From contig OY744608.1 in assembly GCA_963556255.1 (NCBI GenBank), positions 33,330,154 through 33,394,153 on the forward strand: 64,000 bases of DNA, in the 5' to 3' direction. The notes under the pieces are model-generated. The model made no database searches. It worked only from the letters and a program-made list of their open reading frames with translations, and was not told the origin of the DNA. Source of the DNA: Allolobophora icterica (taxonomy: Eukaryota > Annelida > Clitellata > Crassiclitellata > Lumbricidae). Each line of letters opens with the position of its first letter. Position 1 is the stretch's first letter. The position numbers were made by a program, and so were the translations under genes. Shown one piece after another: positions 1 through 10,178 of the stretch.

Positions 1-235
1 GACACTTTCACCTCAAAGAATCCGCACACGGAGCTCAGGATGATAATATGAACAATATGGAAAAGCAGCATCTCTCGAGGGCTGTAAGCCGACAATACGT
101 GTTTTTCTATAATATTAGGGAAGAAAAATGTCTTAACAAGATTAGAGGCCAGTAAATAACAAGGAGGTTAGGTTTTCGAAAGCAGAATTCATTAGGTAAG
201 TTGAAGTTTTAAAATAAAAACTAGTATTAGATTAT
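1..235 (+). other. Intron flank of the duplicated exon unit
   Basis: Noncoding. It is clearly homologous to the introns of the exon family further right, for example around 21100-21340, 23470-23720 and 59660-59900. All share the start GACACTTTCA and the phrases 'gacaacac', 'gaggccagta' and 'aacaagga' in the same order. This shows that the exon unit begins left of the window and that gene A is already under way at base 1. Direct reading; no coding signal seen. Confidence 0.75.
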
Positions 236-814
236 ACTTTATTTAATTTATTTATTACAGTGGTTTTATAAAGAGACCCTTCAAGATTATCTACTCGGTA
301 GCGGTCCCAGCCCAACCACGGTCAAACTTAACAGTTTTAAAGATATAAAGAAACGGTGGGGGTGACCTATTGGCGTTAATCGCAGTGCTAAAGGAAGCCC
401 ATTCCAGGTAGCCTGGCCAGCCACAGAGAATGCACGGCGCTGCCGGATAGCAGTCCGCGTACGAGGAACAAGGAGCTCAGCTTGCGCAACCGAGTGAAGG
501 GAGCAACGGCGCAAGAAGGCCATAGTGGAGCAGCAAAGTTCCCGCAGATATGGAGGTGCCAGGCTCTCCATACATCGCCGAACCAGTGCCGAGACCCGGT
601 AGGCAATGCGCTGCGGGTAAGGGAGCTAGTGGAATGCATCCCTCATGTACCGCGAGACTCGGTCAAACTTAGGGATCTGACCCACCAGTCGGGCAGCCGT
701 GTGCAGGACCCTGTCAAGGCATCTCAGCCGGCAGACCGGGCTCCCATCATATATAGCGCTGCAGTAGTCAAAGTGGGAAACAACGAAAGAATGGACAAGT
801 GTAGAGGCCGCACT

Positions 815-963
<149 letters not shown>

Positions 964-1715
964 GGAAATGACCCTGAGATGTCGGAGCTGATAATAACAG
1001 CTACGACAGAGAAAATTAATGTGCTGGACAAAGGTGAGTTCCTGATCTATAATTACTCCCAGGTTACGGACTGAGGTCAAAAAGGTAAAATGTGGGTATT
1101 CCTGAGAAAGAGACTCAAGGTCTATGTTAGCGAGCTGCTGTCGAGTGCCAAGCCAGATTAACTGTGTCTTGGTCGAATTAAGCCGCAAGCGGTTAGATGA
1201 CATCCAGGCCTGCAAGGTCTCCATGGCCTGGCTTATTGCTCCCACCGCAGCAGTGGCCCGACCCGCAGGGCAATGAACATAGGCTTGAAGAACATCAGCG
1301 TATGACTGGCTAAGGGCAGACCCAGCTGCAAGTAGAGGACCCAGGTCAGCAGTAAAGAGTATATATAAGAAAAGACCGAGAACAGAGCCCTTGGGCAGGC
1401 CAAATGGTGCAGGACCCAGAGGGGTCTAGTGGAACCATGGGACACCATAAAGGAACGGTCCTGGAGGAAGGACGCAAGCCAGCTAAGGACATTGCCAGAG
1501 ACGCCAAATGAGATGGATAGGCGCTGCAGAAGTATCTCATGATCAACGGTGTCATATGCAGAGCTCACATCAAATAATGCTAGTAGGGTGACCTGTGATT
1601 TAACGATAGCCCCATAAATGTAAGAGAGAAGGCGTATAAGCAGGGTTTCCGTGGAGTGACCCTTACGCTAACCCGACTGATATGTTGGCAAGAGACCATT
1701 ATTGTTCAGGTAATG

Positions 1716-1912
1716 CATAGGCGTAATTTGTGGGGTACGAGGGGTACCCGTACCCCCACACTTTTTGAACTAGGGGTACCGTACCCTCCACTTTTTAAAC
1801 AAGTCCAATCAATATTCTATTATTGTGCCTTCCCAGAGATGGTCTCCATGCAAACAGCGAAAGTGGAGAAGAAATTGGTACACCCCACTTTTGGACCAAA
1901 TTTACGCCCCTG
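1716..1912. mobile_element. hAT-type MITE, about 197 bp
   Basis: The 8-bp duplication AGGTAATG lies on both sides (1708-1715 and 1913-1920). The ends are imperfect inverted repeats of the type CATAGGCGTAATTTG and CAGGGGCGTAAATTTGG. The inside carries direct 'ggtacc' blocks and no coding capacity. 8-bp duplications with CA(G/T)RGGCG ends are typical of hAT non-autonomous elements. It splits the reverse transcriptase of the surrounding LINE. Confidence 0.8.
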
Positions 1913-2056
1913 AGGTAATGAGTAAGCTGGGTGGCTACAATCTTCTCAATAACCTTAGACAAAAAGGAAACATTTGCTATTGGCCTATAATTAGGCTCTG
2001 CCATGTCAAGTCCCTCAGCCTTAGGTACAGGGACAAGAATAGATATCTTCCGTGAA

Positions 2057-2619
2057 TATTAGAATATTTGTGGAGATTCAGAAAAACCATTCCATCTATC
2101 AGCGATCCTTTTCTTCTATGTGATCTAGTTTAATTAAGTTAGTTGTATCCATTGCGAATGTCTTGCAACCAAAGAACTTGGCTGTAAAATGCTAGATTTA
2201 ATTATTAAGCAAATTGCCAATAAAATTAACATTAACACGAAAGGCACACATTAATTAGTTGCATTACTTTAGATCCAGAGATGTCTTTGTTGCTGGCATT
2301 AAATTTCTAGCCTGTTGAGTTTTATGTAGTCTTGCCCTTTCTTATTGGCCGAACTGGTTGGCACAGTGTGGCCTACCTGCTTAAACAAAGAAGAGTAGGC
2401 CGCTAGTTTCACTCAGTCTAGTGTATTTTGCAGTTTAGCATTTCACATAATTATTAGTTCATTTCCAGATTGTAATATGTACATTATAAACGAAACGCTG
2501 AACCTTTTCACTAAACATACAGCTCTATATCTATTTAGGGCCTACAAACATTCTGCAGATACAAGAAATTGGAAATCATATGAAATACTGTGAGAGGGTG
2601 TTTCTGTTTTACTTTTCAG
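2057..2619 (+). other. Intron upstream of exon E1
   Basis: Noncoding. Homologous in order and content to the sequence preceding E4, E5 and E8: a 'ttgctggcattaaattt' phrase, a 'gttggcacagtgtggcctac'-type phrase, and 'gaacctttt(t)cac/ttaaac' shortly before the exon. It ends in the polypyrimidine tract and AG acceptor at 2612-2619. This is the 3' half of the duplicated intron unit. Confidence 0.7.
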
Positions 2620-3075
2620 TAGGCCTACCGGCACCATCAATTCCCTCTTCACCATGTCCGTCACGTAAACTGGCCATTGCCGCCAACAACAAAATGCGCC
2701 TTTACATCGATGGAACGGAGAAGACTGGTCTAGTAAACGCTAACAATTCGACGAAGGCCGACACCGTTGAGCTACCGTCGACTGCTAGAGTCATCGCCGT
2801 TCAGGGAACTGACTCTAGCGTCAACGCTGGAATTCTGGCCTCAACCGATGACGGTTTTATCCTGACCAATTCCTCGTGGAAGTGCACCAATGTCTACTAC
2901 CAAGGATGGCAGTTGGTTGGCTTCAATGATTCGTCCTGGCCTTCGGCGTATGTCGTTGCAATCCATCAGAATTCTGTGTGGAGGCTGGTACCAGGGATCA
3001 GTAAAGATGCCTACTGGATATGGACGCCAAAGGACAAAGGCGGACATTCGGTTGTCTACTGCAGGAAAAATATAG
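2620..3075 (+). CDS. Exon E1: secreted tandem-domain protein, last domain of gene A
   Basis: Phase 1-1 exon of 456 nt (152 aa). The acceptor is TTTTCAG before 2620 and the donor is G|GTTAGA after 3075. The domain begins with a short Ser/Pro stretch and a CPSRKL block. Then come a KMRLYIDG strand-like motif, TKADTVELP, VIAVQGTD, GILASTDDG, SWKCTNVYY, SSWPSAYVVAIH, DAYWIWTP and VVYCRK. Three cysteines are visible (CPS, WKC, VYC). The pattern looks like a compact beta-sandwich, perhaps galactose-binding-like; that is inference, and I do not recognise a named family. It carries a four-residue VGLP-type N-terminal addition shared only with E8. Its left half is nearly identical to E7. Its 3' intron matches those of E5 and E8, and it is followed by a short terminal exon at 4298. 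Confidence 0.8.
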
Positions 3076-3412
3076 GTTAGACTTATACCATTAAAATACT
3101 ATAATGTCACGTACAATTTGGGCTGTCAGTCACACAGCGACACCATTAACCGTTAATATCTTATCGGATTTTATCGTGTGTTGATTTATTGTAAAGTGGA
3201 TTGTAAAGTATTGTATTGATTGTAAAACAGACGTCGTCTGATTTAACAATTTTATTTGCTCTGCTGTATTACTTTGATCTTAGACCTGCATTGGCTAAGA
3301 GAAACATAAGATTCTTCTATGAGCGTCGGCAATGCAAAACTTTGTGTCCACTATGTTTTCGTATTAACAACTTACGTCGCAGATCTATTAGCCCCCTATA
3401 GCCATTTACACT

Positions 3413-3575
3413 CAGAGGCGTCTACACCTTAGAAACCTTGGAGCAAATGCTCCATCCAAGAAATAGGGGAAGAGAGGGAGATCTGTCAGTGTGTATGCCA
3501 CCATTTTAGGGGGGAAGGAAGGGGGTGGGAAAAAGAGGGGGAAAAGGGAGTTGCTCCAATGACTTAGGGGGATAG
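3413..3575. mobile_element. hAT-type MITE, right end lost into a microsatellite
   Basis: Begins CAGAGGCGTCTACACC and is the reverse-complement relative of the intact MITE at 40658-40829 (shared 'ggagcaaatgctccatcc', 'gatctgtcagtgtgt' and 'tgacttagggggatag' phrases). The expected right terminus (GACGCCTCTG) is missing: after 'agggggatag' the sequence passes into TCTG repeats. No second target duplication could be found. Confidence 0.75.
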
Positions 3576-3624
3576 ATATCTGTGTCTGTCTGTCTGCCTA
3601 TCTGTCTCTCTGTCTGTCTATCTA

Positions 3625-3714
<90 letters not shown>

Positions 3715-3812
3715 CACCTGTATGTCTGTCTGTATGTATGTATGTCTGTATGTAGGTATGTCTGTATGTATGTCTGTCTGTATATCTGTATATCTGTCTA
3801 TCTATCAGATTT
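3576..3812. repeat. Compound microsatellite (TCTG)n, (TCTA)n, (TGTA)n
   Basis: Tetranucleotide runs in three successive motifs that intergrade by single substitutions. It lies between the eroded MITE and the 3' end of a minus-strand LINE fragment. Short reading frames rich in Cys, Met, Val and Tyr across it are artefacts. Confidence 0.95.
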
Positions 3813-4190
3813 ATTTAGCGCCCCTTCACGGAATCTACTCAGAGGCGCTCTCGACCGAGGCTCAATCAAAGAGATATGTCTTAAGAAGACCATTAAAAGA
3901 ATGATAGGGGCCTATAATCTTGTCTAGTCTAATGTAGTCTAGTTTTACATTGACCGGCACAATAGTAGTGTCTACTAGTTCACGTGGTCAGCCACGAGTA
4001 ATTCACTGTCGATAAACACTCCGAGATCACGGACAAGGCGTTGGGGAGGCCTGCTCAGAAATTACGAAAGGAGTTGTTCTTGGTTGATTTCAGCCCGCGC
4101 GGCTGTTGACAACCGAGCCCGTAATATTTTGCTTTGGCTGGGTTGAGCGAAGCAATTTAGATGACATCCACGCCAGTTGTGCCTCCAGCA
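3813..4190 (-). mobile_element. Old L2/CR1-like LINE 3' fragment
   Basis: Minus strand. The 3' end carries the GCGCCTCTGAGTAG-like terminal box (read in reverse at 3818-3852). The other end corresponds to the reverse transcriptase region near SSNRLRLN. A homologous fragment with the same breakpoint ('cctccagcac') lies at 25245-25680 in the matching intron of gene B, so both descend from one insertion that predates the gene duplication. Confidence 0.7.
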
Positions 4191-4297
4191 CGCAGTAGTG
4201 ATAATTTTTTACTTAGACAAGCTGGTATTTCCAGCGTGTAAGCCAAATGGCCAAAGCAAGTGTCTCTATTTGACCTTACGTGTCCTTCTTTTTGTAG

Positions 4298-4332
4298 AAG
4301 TGCCTAAATCGTGTGGCAACAAACAAGTGTAA
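4298..4332 (+). CDS. Terminal coding exon of gene A (VPKSCGNKQV stop)
   Basis: The acceptor CTTTTTGTAG ends at 4297. Joined in phase 1 to E1, the exon encodes Glu (split codon) and then VPKSCGNKQV, with a TAA stop at 4330-4332. An equivalent exon of exactly the same coding length lies at 25791-25825 in gene B, with homologous upstream intron and downstream sequence ('ggtttgttttct'). It adds a fourth cysteine to the last domain, which has three, so it could close a disulfide. The conservation of phase, length and stop between two copies is the main evidence. Confidence 0.65.
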
Positions 4333-4406
4333 TCGTTTAACTGCTTCAGGTTTGTTTTCTCCTTGTTGGTTTAAAATTCTGAACAACGTCTCAGTTTATT
4401 TTTTGC

Positions 4407-4412
4407 AATAAA
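4407..4412 (+). promoter_or_regulatory. Polyadenylation signal candidate of gene A
   Basis: AATAAA 75 bases after the TAA stop, in an A/T-rich stretch. The homologous place in gene B (about 25890) lacks an exact hexamer. Confidence 0.45.
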
Positions 4413-5177
4413 TATAAATATAAACATATACTTTACCTGTTGATGGTCCGAAACGTCGATGTAAGGAGAACCGTAGCTGGTTAAAATTCGTTCATCTGAT
4501 TGTCATGAAGTAGTAGTAACACTTAGAATAAGGATTTCATTTCATGCATGCAAATCTCCTTTGCGTTCTTACGGTAAACTTGAATATTACAACGACCTTG
4601 TAGAGTAGGTTATTATGCATCAATGAATTGTCGATTCCACTGGAATAGTTTGTATGATAATTGGTTTTTAAGGTGATTTTTTTTTCTTCAGGGAGACCCA
4701 GGAAGAATGGAATCAAGGCCTATTGCCAGTCTCTCACAGAAGCAAGTTCTCTTTCGACAAAGATGTCTAAAAACTTATTTACCATACCAAAGTACTGCCT
4801 TCTGGTTGCTGATCGACTCATACTGCTGTAAAAATATTTACTAATTGTATGCAATTACATTGTTTACTAGACTTTTGGAAAATGTACTACAACTAATACA
4901 TAGATTACCTTTTAGCTTAATCTTGATGCATGCGCGTTTCGTATTCTGGGGACATCACAGAAATTTTAAACCTGTCAAGAAATGTCAATTCTTGGTGTCC
5001 CATAGACCCCTATACACACGAATGCGCAAAGGACAATCCATTAGAAAGAAGTCAGCCAACCACAACGTACGTACCACGCTCGCTGACGTTTTGGAAATTT
5101 TTCTAAACGTTTAGTTTACGGTGAGGCAGAATCAATCACAAGCAGCCGGTGCATTTTGACACACCCATTCCGTAGGC
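4413..5177 (+). other. Intergenic sequence downstream of gene A
   Basis: Noncoding. 4460-4960 is homologous to 25930-26770 downstream of gene B (shared 'gggagacccaggaagaatggaatcaaggcctac', 'ctgccttctggttgctgatcga' and 'cttttggaaaatgt' phrases, here abbreviated), so the duplicated block includes at least 0.5 kb beyond the gene end. No gene seen. Confidence 0.65.
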
Positions 5178-5185
5178 TATATAAG
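5178..5185 (+). promoter_or_regulatory. TATA-box candidate
   Basis: TATATAAG in a moderately GC-rich setting, about 30 bases upstream of 'agatctcagacgac'. It could be the promoter of gene B, whose first exon has not been found. The following 150 bases contain only short reading frames and no convincing signal peptide, so the assignment is weak. Confidence 0.25.
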
Positions 5186-5569
5186 AGTTCACGACTAAAG
5201 ATCTCAGACGACACCGGTGAAGAGCAAGCAATCTAGTTCGAATGAGCGCCTGATTGAGGGCCTATACTCCAGCCTTCGTCTGAATGTCAACAAAGCTAGA
5301 TAGGAACATCATGAAGCTGTGCAACGTTTCTTACTTGCTGGGTACATAATTATTCTACATTCTATAGAAATATAATACTGTAGATTTTAATGTTTGCTGT
5401 GTATATTTATGCATTATTTCGTATATCTGCATCTTTAAATATCGTATTTTGTTTAATTATTCAGTACATACACATTACACAAACTCGCAACTATGTCCGC
5501 GTGCATGCATACACCATACCACATGGTATGGTGTATGCATACACCATACCATATCTTATTACTATGTAA
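5186..5569. other. No gene recognised; contains a short palindrome
   Basis: A/T-rich sequence with a perfect palindrome of 17-bp arms at 5505-5521 and 5524-5540 (arm ATGCATACACCATACCA, 2-nt spacer), followed by a third copy of the same motif. No coding or RNA signal seen otherwise. Confidence 0.6.
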
Positions 5570-5727
5570 CAAATAGGCAGCCCTAATTAAGCGAGACCTA
5601 TGTCCCTTTTGGGCTTTCCCTATTGTATCCGGAAAGTGTTACATTGCGATTGGTGCCTTCTGTACTTTTTTTTTATTGAATTCGGATCAATAAAGTTGAA
5701 TTGAATTGAATTGAATTGTATACCAGC
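5570..5727 (+). mobile_element. LINE 3' end with (TTGAA)n tail
   Basis: A short 3' untranslated fragment ending 'gatcaataaagttgaattgaattg'-like. The reverse-complement relative, with the same 'ggtgcc..ctgtac' and 'cggatcaataaagttgaa' sequence, is the 3' end of the minus-strand LINE at 39198. Strongly 5'-truncated; noncoding. Confidence 0.7.
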
Positions 5728-6970
5728 ATATTAATGGGCATTAGATGGGTCTCATGTGGGTCCTAAATGGGCCTCATATGGGCATTTTGGTACTATATGG
5801 GTCCATGTGGGCAAGCTGGCAGGTTATACATACATACAGTGCCATACACACATACATACCTACGTACAAGGTACAATAAGTTACGATAGAAGACGAACAA
5901 AAGCAGTCCCGTAAGCTAGCCCTGAGGCAGCCCTGGGTATGAAGTGTTAGCGACTTCATTTTCTTAGCTTCGGCATAAGAGGGCGGTTGGCCAGTCCTTT
6001 CCTTCGCCGTCTCATCTTCCCACCGACAGTGTTCGGTCAGTGTTCTCATTATAGCTGAGTTGGCTAGGGAGCGCAGGAGCAGCAGAAATCTCGAAGCAAA
6101 TATCTACCCTATAGATATGGCGGATTTAAACCCCGATAAAAAATTCGATTATCGTTTGTAAATAAAAGAAACCGATAATCGTTTTCAAAAACGATAATCG
6201 CTGTTCCGATTTCCGTTTAACAACCCTAAATGTATTCATCAAAAGTACATCAATTGTTTTTTCCTACCGCATGCATGTTGCTTCTGCTTTGTTTTGACTT
6301 TTGATAAATATATTTCGCATACTGTACATCTTTGTGCATTCTCTGTAGATGATATCAGTTTGCTGTAATTCTTGCCAGCAAGCGTTGTGCCGCAAACAGT
6401 GCTGGTGACTTGTCCTGCACTATGTATATCATTTTATCGGAATTTTAATCGTAGGCCTACAAATAAAACTCGCAAACTGGGCAATTTTTTTCTTCCAGTT
6501 ATTGGCAGTGCAACACACTAACCGCTACACTATCAAATAAGTAGGTGAGTAAGTAAGTATATTCCTTAATGAACCATCTGCATACGCACTATGGTTTACA
6601 AACATGTTATGCAGTTAGAGGCATGAAACATAAAAAAACACAAAAGGAGAAAACTAAAAAGGACTATAGAATGGGGAAGAGAAAAGAGGCCTAACAATTG
6701 TGTGAGATTTCAATAAGTTACGTTAAATCGGTTGGCAAATGATCCGCACTTGATCTATACATGAACAGTGCCATATTGAAGCGGATTCACCATGAAGCAG
6801 TAGAGTCAGTAGAGCGGTGCGGGGGCGCGGGCCGCACCGGGTGACGCCTTCAGAGGGTGTGACACCAAAATGACAAAATGACTGTCTAAAAATTTGTTTG
6901 CAGAGTTTCAGAAGAAATTCATTATTTTAAAATAAACAATAATAGATAACAGTTAAAACTGTTTCATAAG
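5728..6970. other. No gene recognised
   Basis: Contains short direct repeats of ATGGGTCTCAT type (5735-5810). A 21-bp word (CAAGGTACAATAAGTTACGAT without its last base) at 5867-5887 recurs at 7566-7586. A run of CGATAATCG words lies near 6145-6200 and resembles the inside of an eroded MITE. No reading frame with family resemblance. Confidence 0.5.
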
Positions 6971-7532
6971 CAGTCCGGCCTTAGGGGCGTGCGAACCGTG
7001 CGGTCGCACGGGGCCCGCAACTTAGGGTGGCCAGAAAATGTCACAGAAAATTAACTTGAACAAGATACCCTAATAATTGTATTTTTGTATTGCATCGTAT
7101 TGTATTTACGAATTTATAAAGCGCCTCTTGCAGTACTGTACAGCCTAATCACAGGCGCTCCTAGTGCGAAGAGCCCCGTGAGAAAATGAGTCTTAAGACA
7201 GCGAAAGTAGCAGCAATGCCCCCAGTTAGGATCAGAGAATGAGTCATGGAAGGAAGATCATTCCAGAGGGCCGGGCCAACAGATGCGTAGGCAGTGTATT
7301 GAGCCATAATAATATCATGATTTCGATTAAATCTTCTCTTTTGTCAAGAAAATAAAAGTCAACTTCCTCTATATCTCAGAATTCTCGTGTATAGTTAAAT
7401 TTGACTTGTACTTGTTTACAATCTAATAAAATAAAATGATTAGCAATGAAAAACAGTTGGACTTGTGTCATGGGGGGCCCGTACAGTATACTGTGCACGG
7501 GGCCCGAAATATCCTATATAAAGGCCGGCATT
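6971..7532. mobile_element. hAT-like DNA element with a LINE fragment inside
   Basis: The ends are inverted-repeat like: CAGTCCGGCCTTAGGGGCG at the left, and GGCCGGCATT read in reverse at the right. Subterminal 'gcacggggcccg' is repeated near both ends. The flanks are TTCATAAG and GTCATAAG, a 7 of 8 match consistent with an 8-bp duplication. No transposase is recognisable, so it is non-autonomous or internally eroded. Confidence 0.6.
7082..7310 (-). mobile_element. LINE 3' end nested in the hAT-like element
   Basis: Minus strand; the 3' terminal box (aggcgctttataaat type) is at 7112-7160 and a (AATAC)n-like tail at 7082-7110. It continues through the C-terminal coding region ('cagagggccgggcc') before truncation. 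Same family as 54613-56104. Confidence 0.7.
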
Positions 7533-8285
7533 GTCATAAGCCCAGCTTACATGTACTGTATATATCAAGGTACAATAAGTTACGATTTACCATGACAATT
7601 TACCTAAAGCTTAAACTCTGTGCTAATTTACTTCATTGAACCTTCTAATTGGGGTGATACCAATACCATGACTTACCGCACTGGGTGACACCAACCCTAG
7701 TGACACCACTGCCATGAAGTCAGCGAAGAACAGGTGCGAACATGTCTCACTAATTAAGACAGTCCAAACGTTTATCTAAGACAAACTCGTGCAGACTCGC
7801 ACACGACAATAGTTAGTTAGGTATCTTGCCACTCAACATAACGCCTGTTCAAGTGTTTCGTAAAAGCGCTGTCTTCGCTAGCCTTAATGGTGCTGAATTT
7901 AGGATAAATATTCATCAATAAGCAAATAGAGCTTGGCAACTAGGCCTACAACAGTAAGTCACCACTGACGGACTCCCGCATACACGGGTTCCCATCCAGA
8001 ACTGAAATACATTTAAGAGTTTCGTGGTCTGCTTACATAAAGGACGAGCAACAACGACCTAGAAATGACATTGAATGACCCTGAATTTAATGTATATATT
8101 TTTCCCAGATGTATTTCTCGTGGAGACAAACAGAATAAAAAAGTTCACCCTAATCTGACTCTTCGTTCAATTTGTGTGATAAAAACTTTAAAAAGGAGTA
8201 CATCTACAATGGACCCAAGTTCCAAGTCCCGAGCATGAGCTTCTGCTGGCATGATAATTTAAGGGTCTGTGTTCGATGCAAACAC
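7533..8285. other. No gene recognised
   Basis: Noncoding A/T-rich sequence. Two phrases 'gggtgacacc' and 'gtgataccaa' repeat loosely near 7655-7710. No RNA gene or exon of the domain family found. Confidence 0.5.
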
Positions 8286-8946
8286 TCGCTACGCTGTGTA
8301 GGACAAGCATTCGGTGAATTAGAAGAATGCGAAGAGAGACAGCTGGAACAAGCAAGGGATAAATACATCAGAAAAAGAAATTTAGCAAAAGAAACAAACA
8401 GAAAGGCGATAAAGGAATATGAAGAAAAGCTGAGTCAAAACATAAAAGCGGGACAGCAAAAGTTTTTATAGCTACATGAGAAGCAAACAAAAAAGAAAAG
8501 ACAAGGTGGGACCATTAAAGAATGACCAAGGCAAGATTATAATTGAAGAAGGAGAAACTGCTGAGATGCTTAACCCTCATGCGACCAACATATTTTACTC
8601 CTTAATATGACCAACTGGGGTCCCGTGGGACCCCAATAGTCGATTATGCGTTCAGTGCTTTCTGCTCTTGTTGAAACTTCATTTTATTTTGCTACAAGTA
8701 CAAGTTCTAACTGTTCATTGTTTACCTGGGTTTTACTTACCATCTAATTGTCTGACAAGATAAAATTAGGCTCGTTACATGAAGTACATTGGAAGTGGAA
8801 ACCTGCCGAAGGGCAGAAAACTTAAAAAAGAATACATGAAGTACATTCACGCTGCCTTCTTGTTGTAACCGCGTTGGCACAGTGAGCATCGTCGACGCTT
8901 GACCTTCGAGCTTTTAGATATTGAAGCGGAGTGTTGTTGACAGTGG

Positions 8947-9660
8947 TTAACTTCTACACCACAGTTCTTCACTGCAGATCTGATTGGTGCTAGGATTATA
9001 GGAGTCATTGCTCGTTGTCACATGTGAGGTGTTACTATGGCATATCCGAGCTCTACAGTATAAATAAGATACGTCGTCGCCGTGTGGTCTTCTAAATCTG
9101 CCAGTCTGGATTATTACCCAACCACTGAATGTAAGAAACAATATGTCGAGGATGTTGAAAAACAGCACCATGAGCCAACGGCTGATTTTTCTCCTTTTTG
9201 TGTGCATTGTAGCCAGGTGATCCATATTGTCAACACCACTTTTTGTTCCACTATAATAGAGGATTATTTTTGGCTTGCTGATCATCTGAACATCGGTGGT
9301 AGCATTGTGGTGTAGCGTGGATATAGCCAACACAGCTTTGCCGGGTTTAGAAACAAACATTTCAAGAGTAAGTTGGCCATGGAGTATGCAGCGTCCAGTG
9401 AACGCTAGTATTTCCTTGTCATTGACAGGTTTCCATTCAGCACGTTGATCTTCATTCTAGACACATATTCGTCTCGACCTGATGCCGAATTTGCTCCAAC
9501 TGCATCACCTTGCCATCTTCCTACTTCTCTACCACGTAACCTATTGCCACGACCTCTTTTTCTAACTGACATACTGCTTTGACTATTGGTGGCTTGAACA
9601 GATAGGCATTGCGTTTCTGTGTCGACTTCGTCGTCTGCACTTTCCACATCACTGTTTGCA
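8947..9660 (-). pseudogene. piggyBac transposase fragments
   Basis: Minus strand. The segment at 9360-8990 contains KPKIILYYSGTKSGVDNMD and RRKISRWLMVLFFNILD, the conserved C-terminal part of the DDE catalytic domain, including the GVDNMD block. A Ser/Asp-rich piece at 9647-9405 resembles the disordered N terminus. The central catalytic region between them is missing, so the gene is internally deleted. The distal N-terminal part is also split by a LINE 3' end at 9708-9835. It cannot produce an active transposase. Confidence 0.8.
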
Positions 9661-9707
9661 GAATTCTCAGATACATGATCATCATTCTCCGAACCTGAGT
9701 CGTTGTC

Positions 9708-9835
9708 CCCTTAGGGACATCTCAGGTACTTTCTATGGCCTTCTCCAGACCTTTCTTTTTGACCGGGCACTTTCGGGAGCGACACTCAGTAGACTTCTTG
9801 AAGGGGCGCTATATAAATTGATTATAGATAGATTA
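9708..9835 (+). mobile_element. LINE 3' end nested in the piggyBac element
   Basis: Encodes the terminal TFLFDRA-type residues and then the 3' box (gggcgctatataaattga). It is the third layer of a nest: LINE tail in piggyBac in CR1 LINE. Confidence 0.75.
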
Positions 9836-10178
9836 TCCGTGCTACCGTATTCTCCATAAGCACTCTCTTCAAGAGTAGTGCTTCTTTTGCATTGTATCAC
9901 TCCAGACCAGTTCTCATTGTCATAATATCTATTCACAATGTAGCGTTCGGTTCTCTAGAAAAGCATTGCTGAATCTGGGGTCCTGCGGGACCCCAATGGA
10001 TATTATTAATTTAAAAAATAACCGTAAAAGCAAAACTTGATTCCACTAGACATAAACACTGAGCAATATCCAGGTGACAAATTCATAAAATGCCGTTAAA
10101 AAATATTGAATAGCACAGAAGTACCACAAGCCGATACTATGCTGGGGTCCCTCAGGACCCCAGTTGGTCACTTGAGGG

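Larger units (their letters stand above)
3076..4297 (+). other. Last intron of gene A
   Basis: Runs from the GTTAGA donor after E1 to the TTTTTGTAG acceptor at 4291-4297. The first 330 bases are homologous to the sequence after E5 and after E8 ('aagattcttctatgagcg' type phrases). The remainder holds an hAT MITE, a microsatellite block and an old LINE fragment. The last 130 bases are again homologous to the intron before the gene B terminal exon. Confidence 0.7.
8574..10178 (-). mobile_element. piggyBac-type DNA transposon remnant
   Basis: Bounded by TTAA on both sides (8570-8573 and 10179-10182), with CCCTCA termini. Both ends carry a subterminal GACCAACTGGGGTCC-like repeat in inverted orientation. 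TTAA targets and CCCT ends are the piggyBac signature. The minus strand encodes piggyBac transposase pieces, but far too little for a full enzyme (about 560-600 aa expected). Confidence 0.88.

Noticed and set aside
2841..3047. Minus-strand and alternative-frame reading frames over the domain exons
   Set aside because: They recur antisense to every copy of the exon family and vary in length; shadows of the conserved coding strand.
5186..5345. First exon of gene B just after the TATA candidate
   Set aside because: The ATGs there give short frames (MKLCNVSYLLG) without a convincing apolar core or a phase-1 donor. Left as an unproven promoter.
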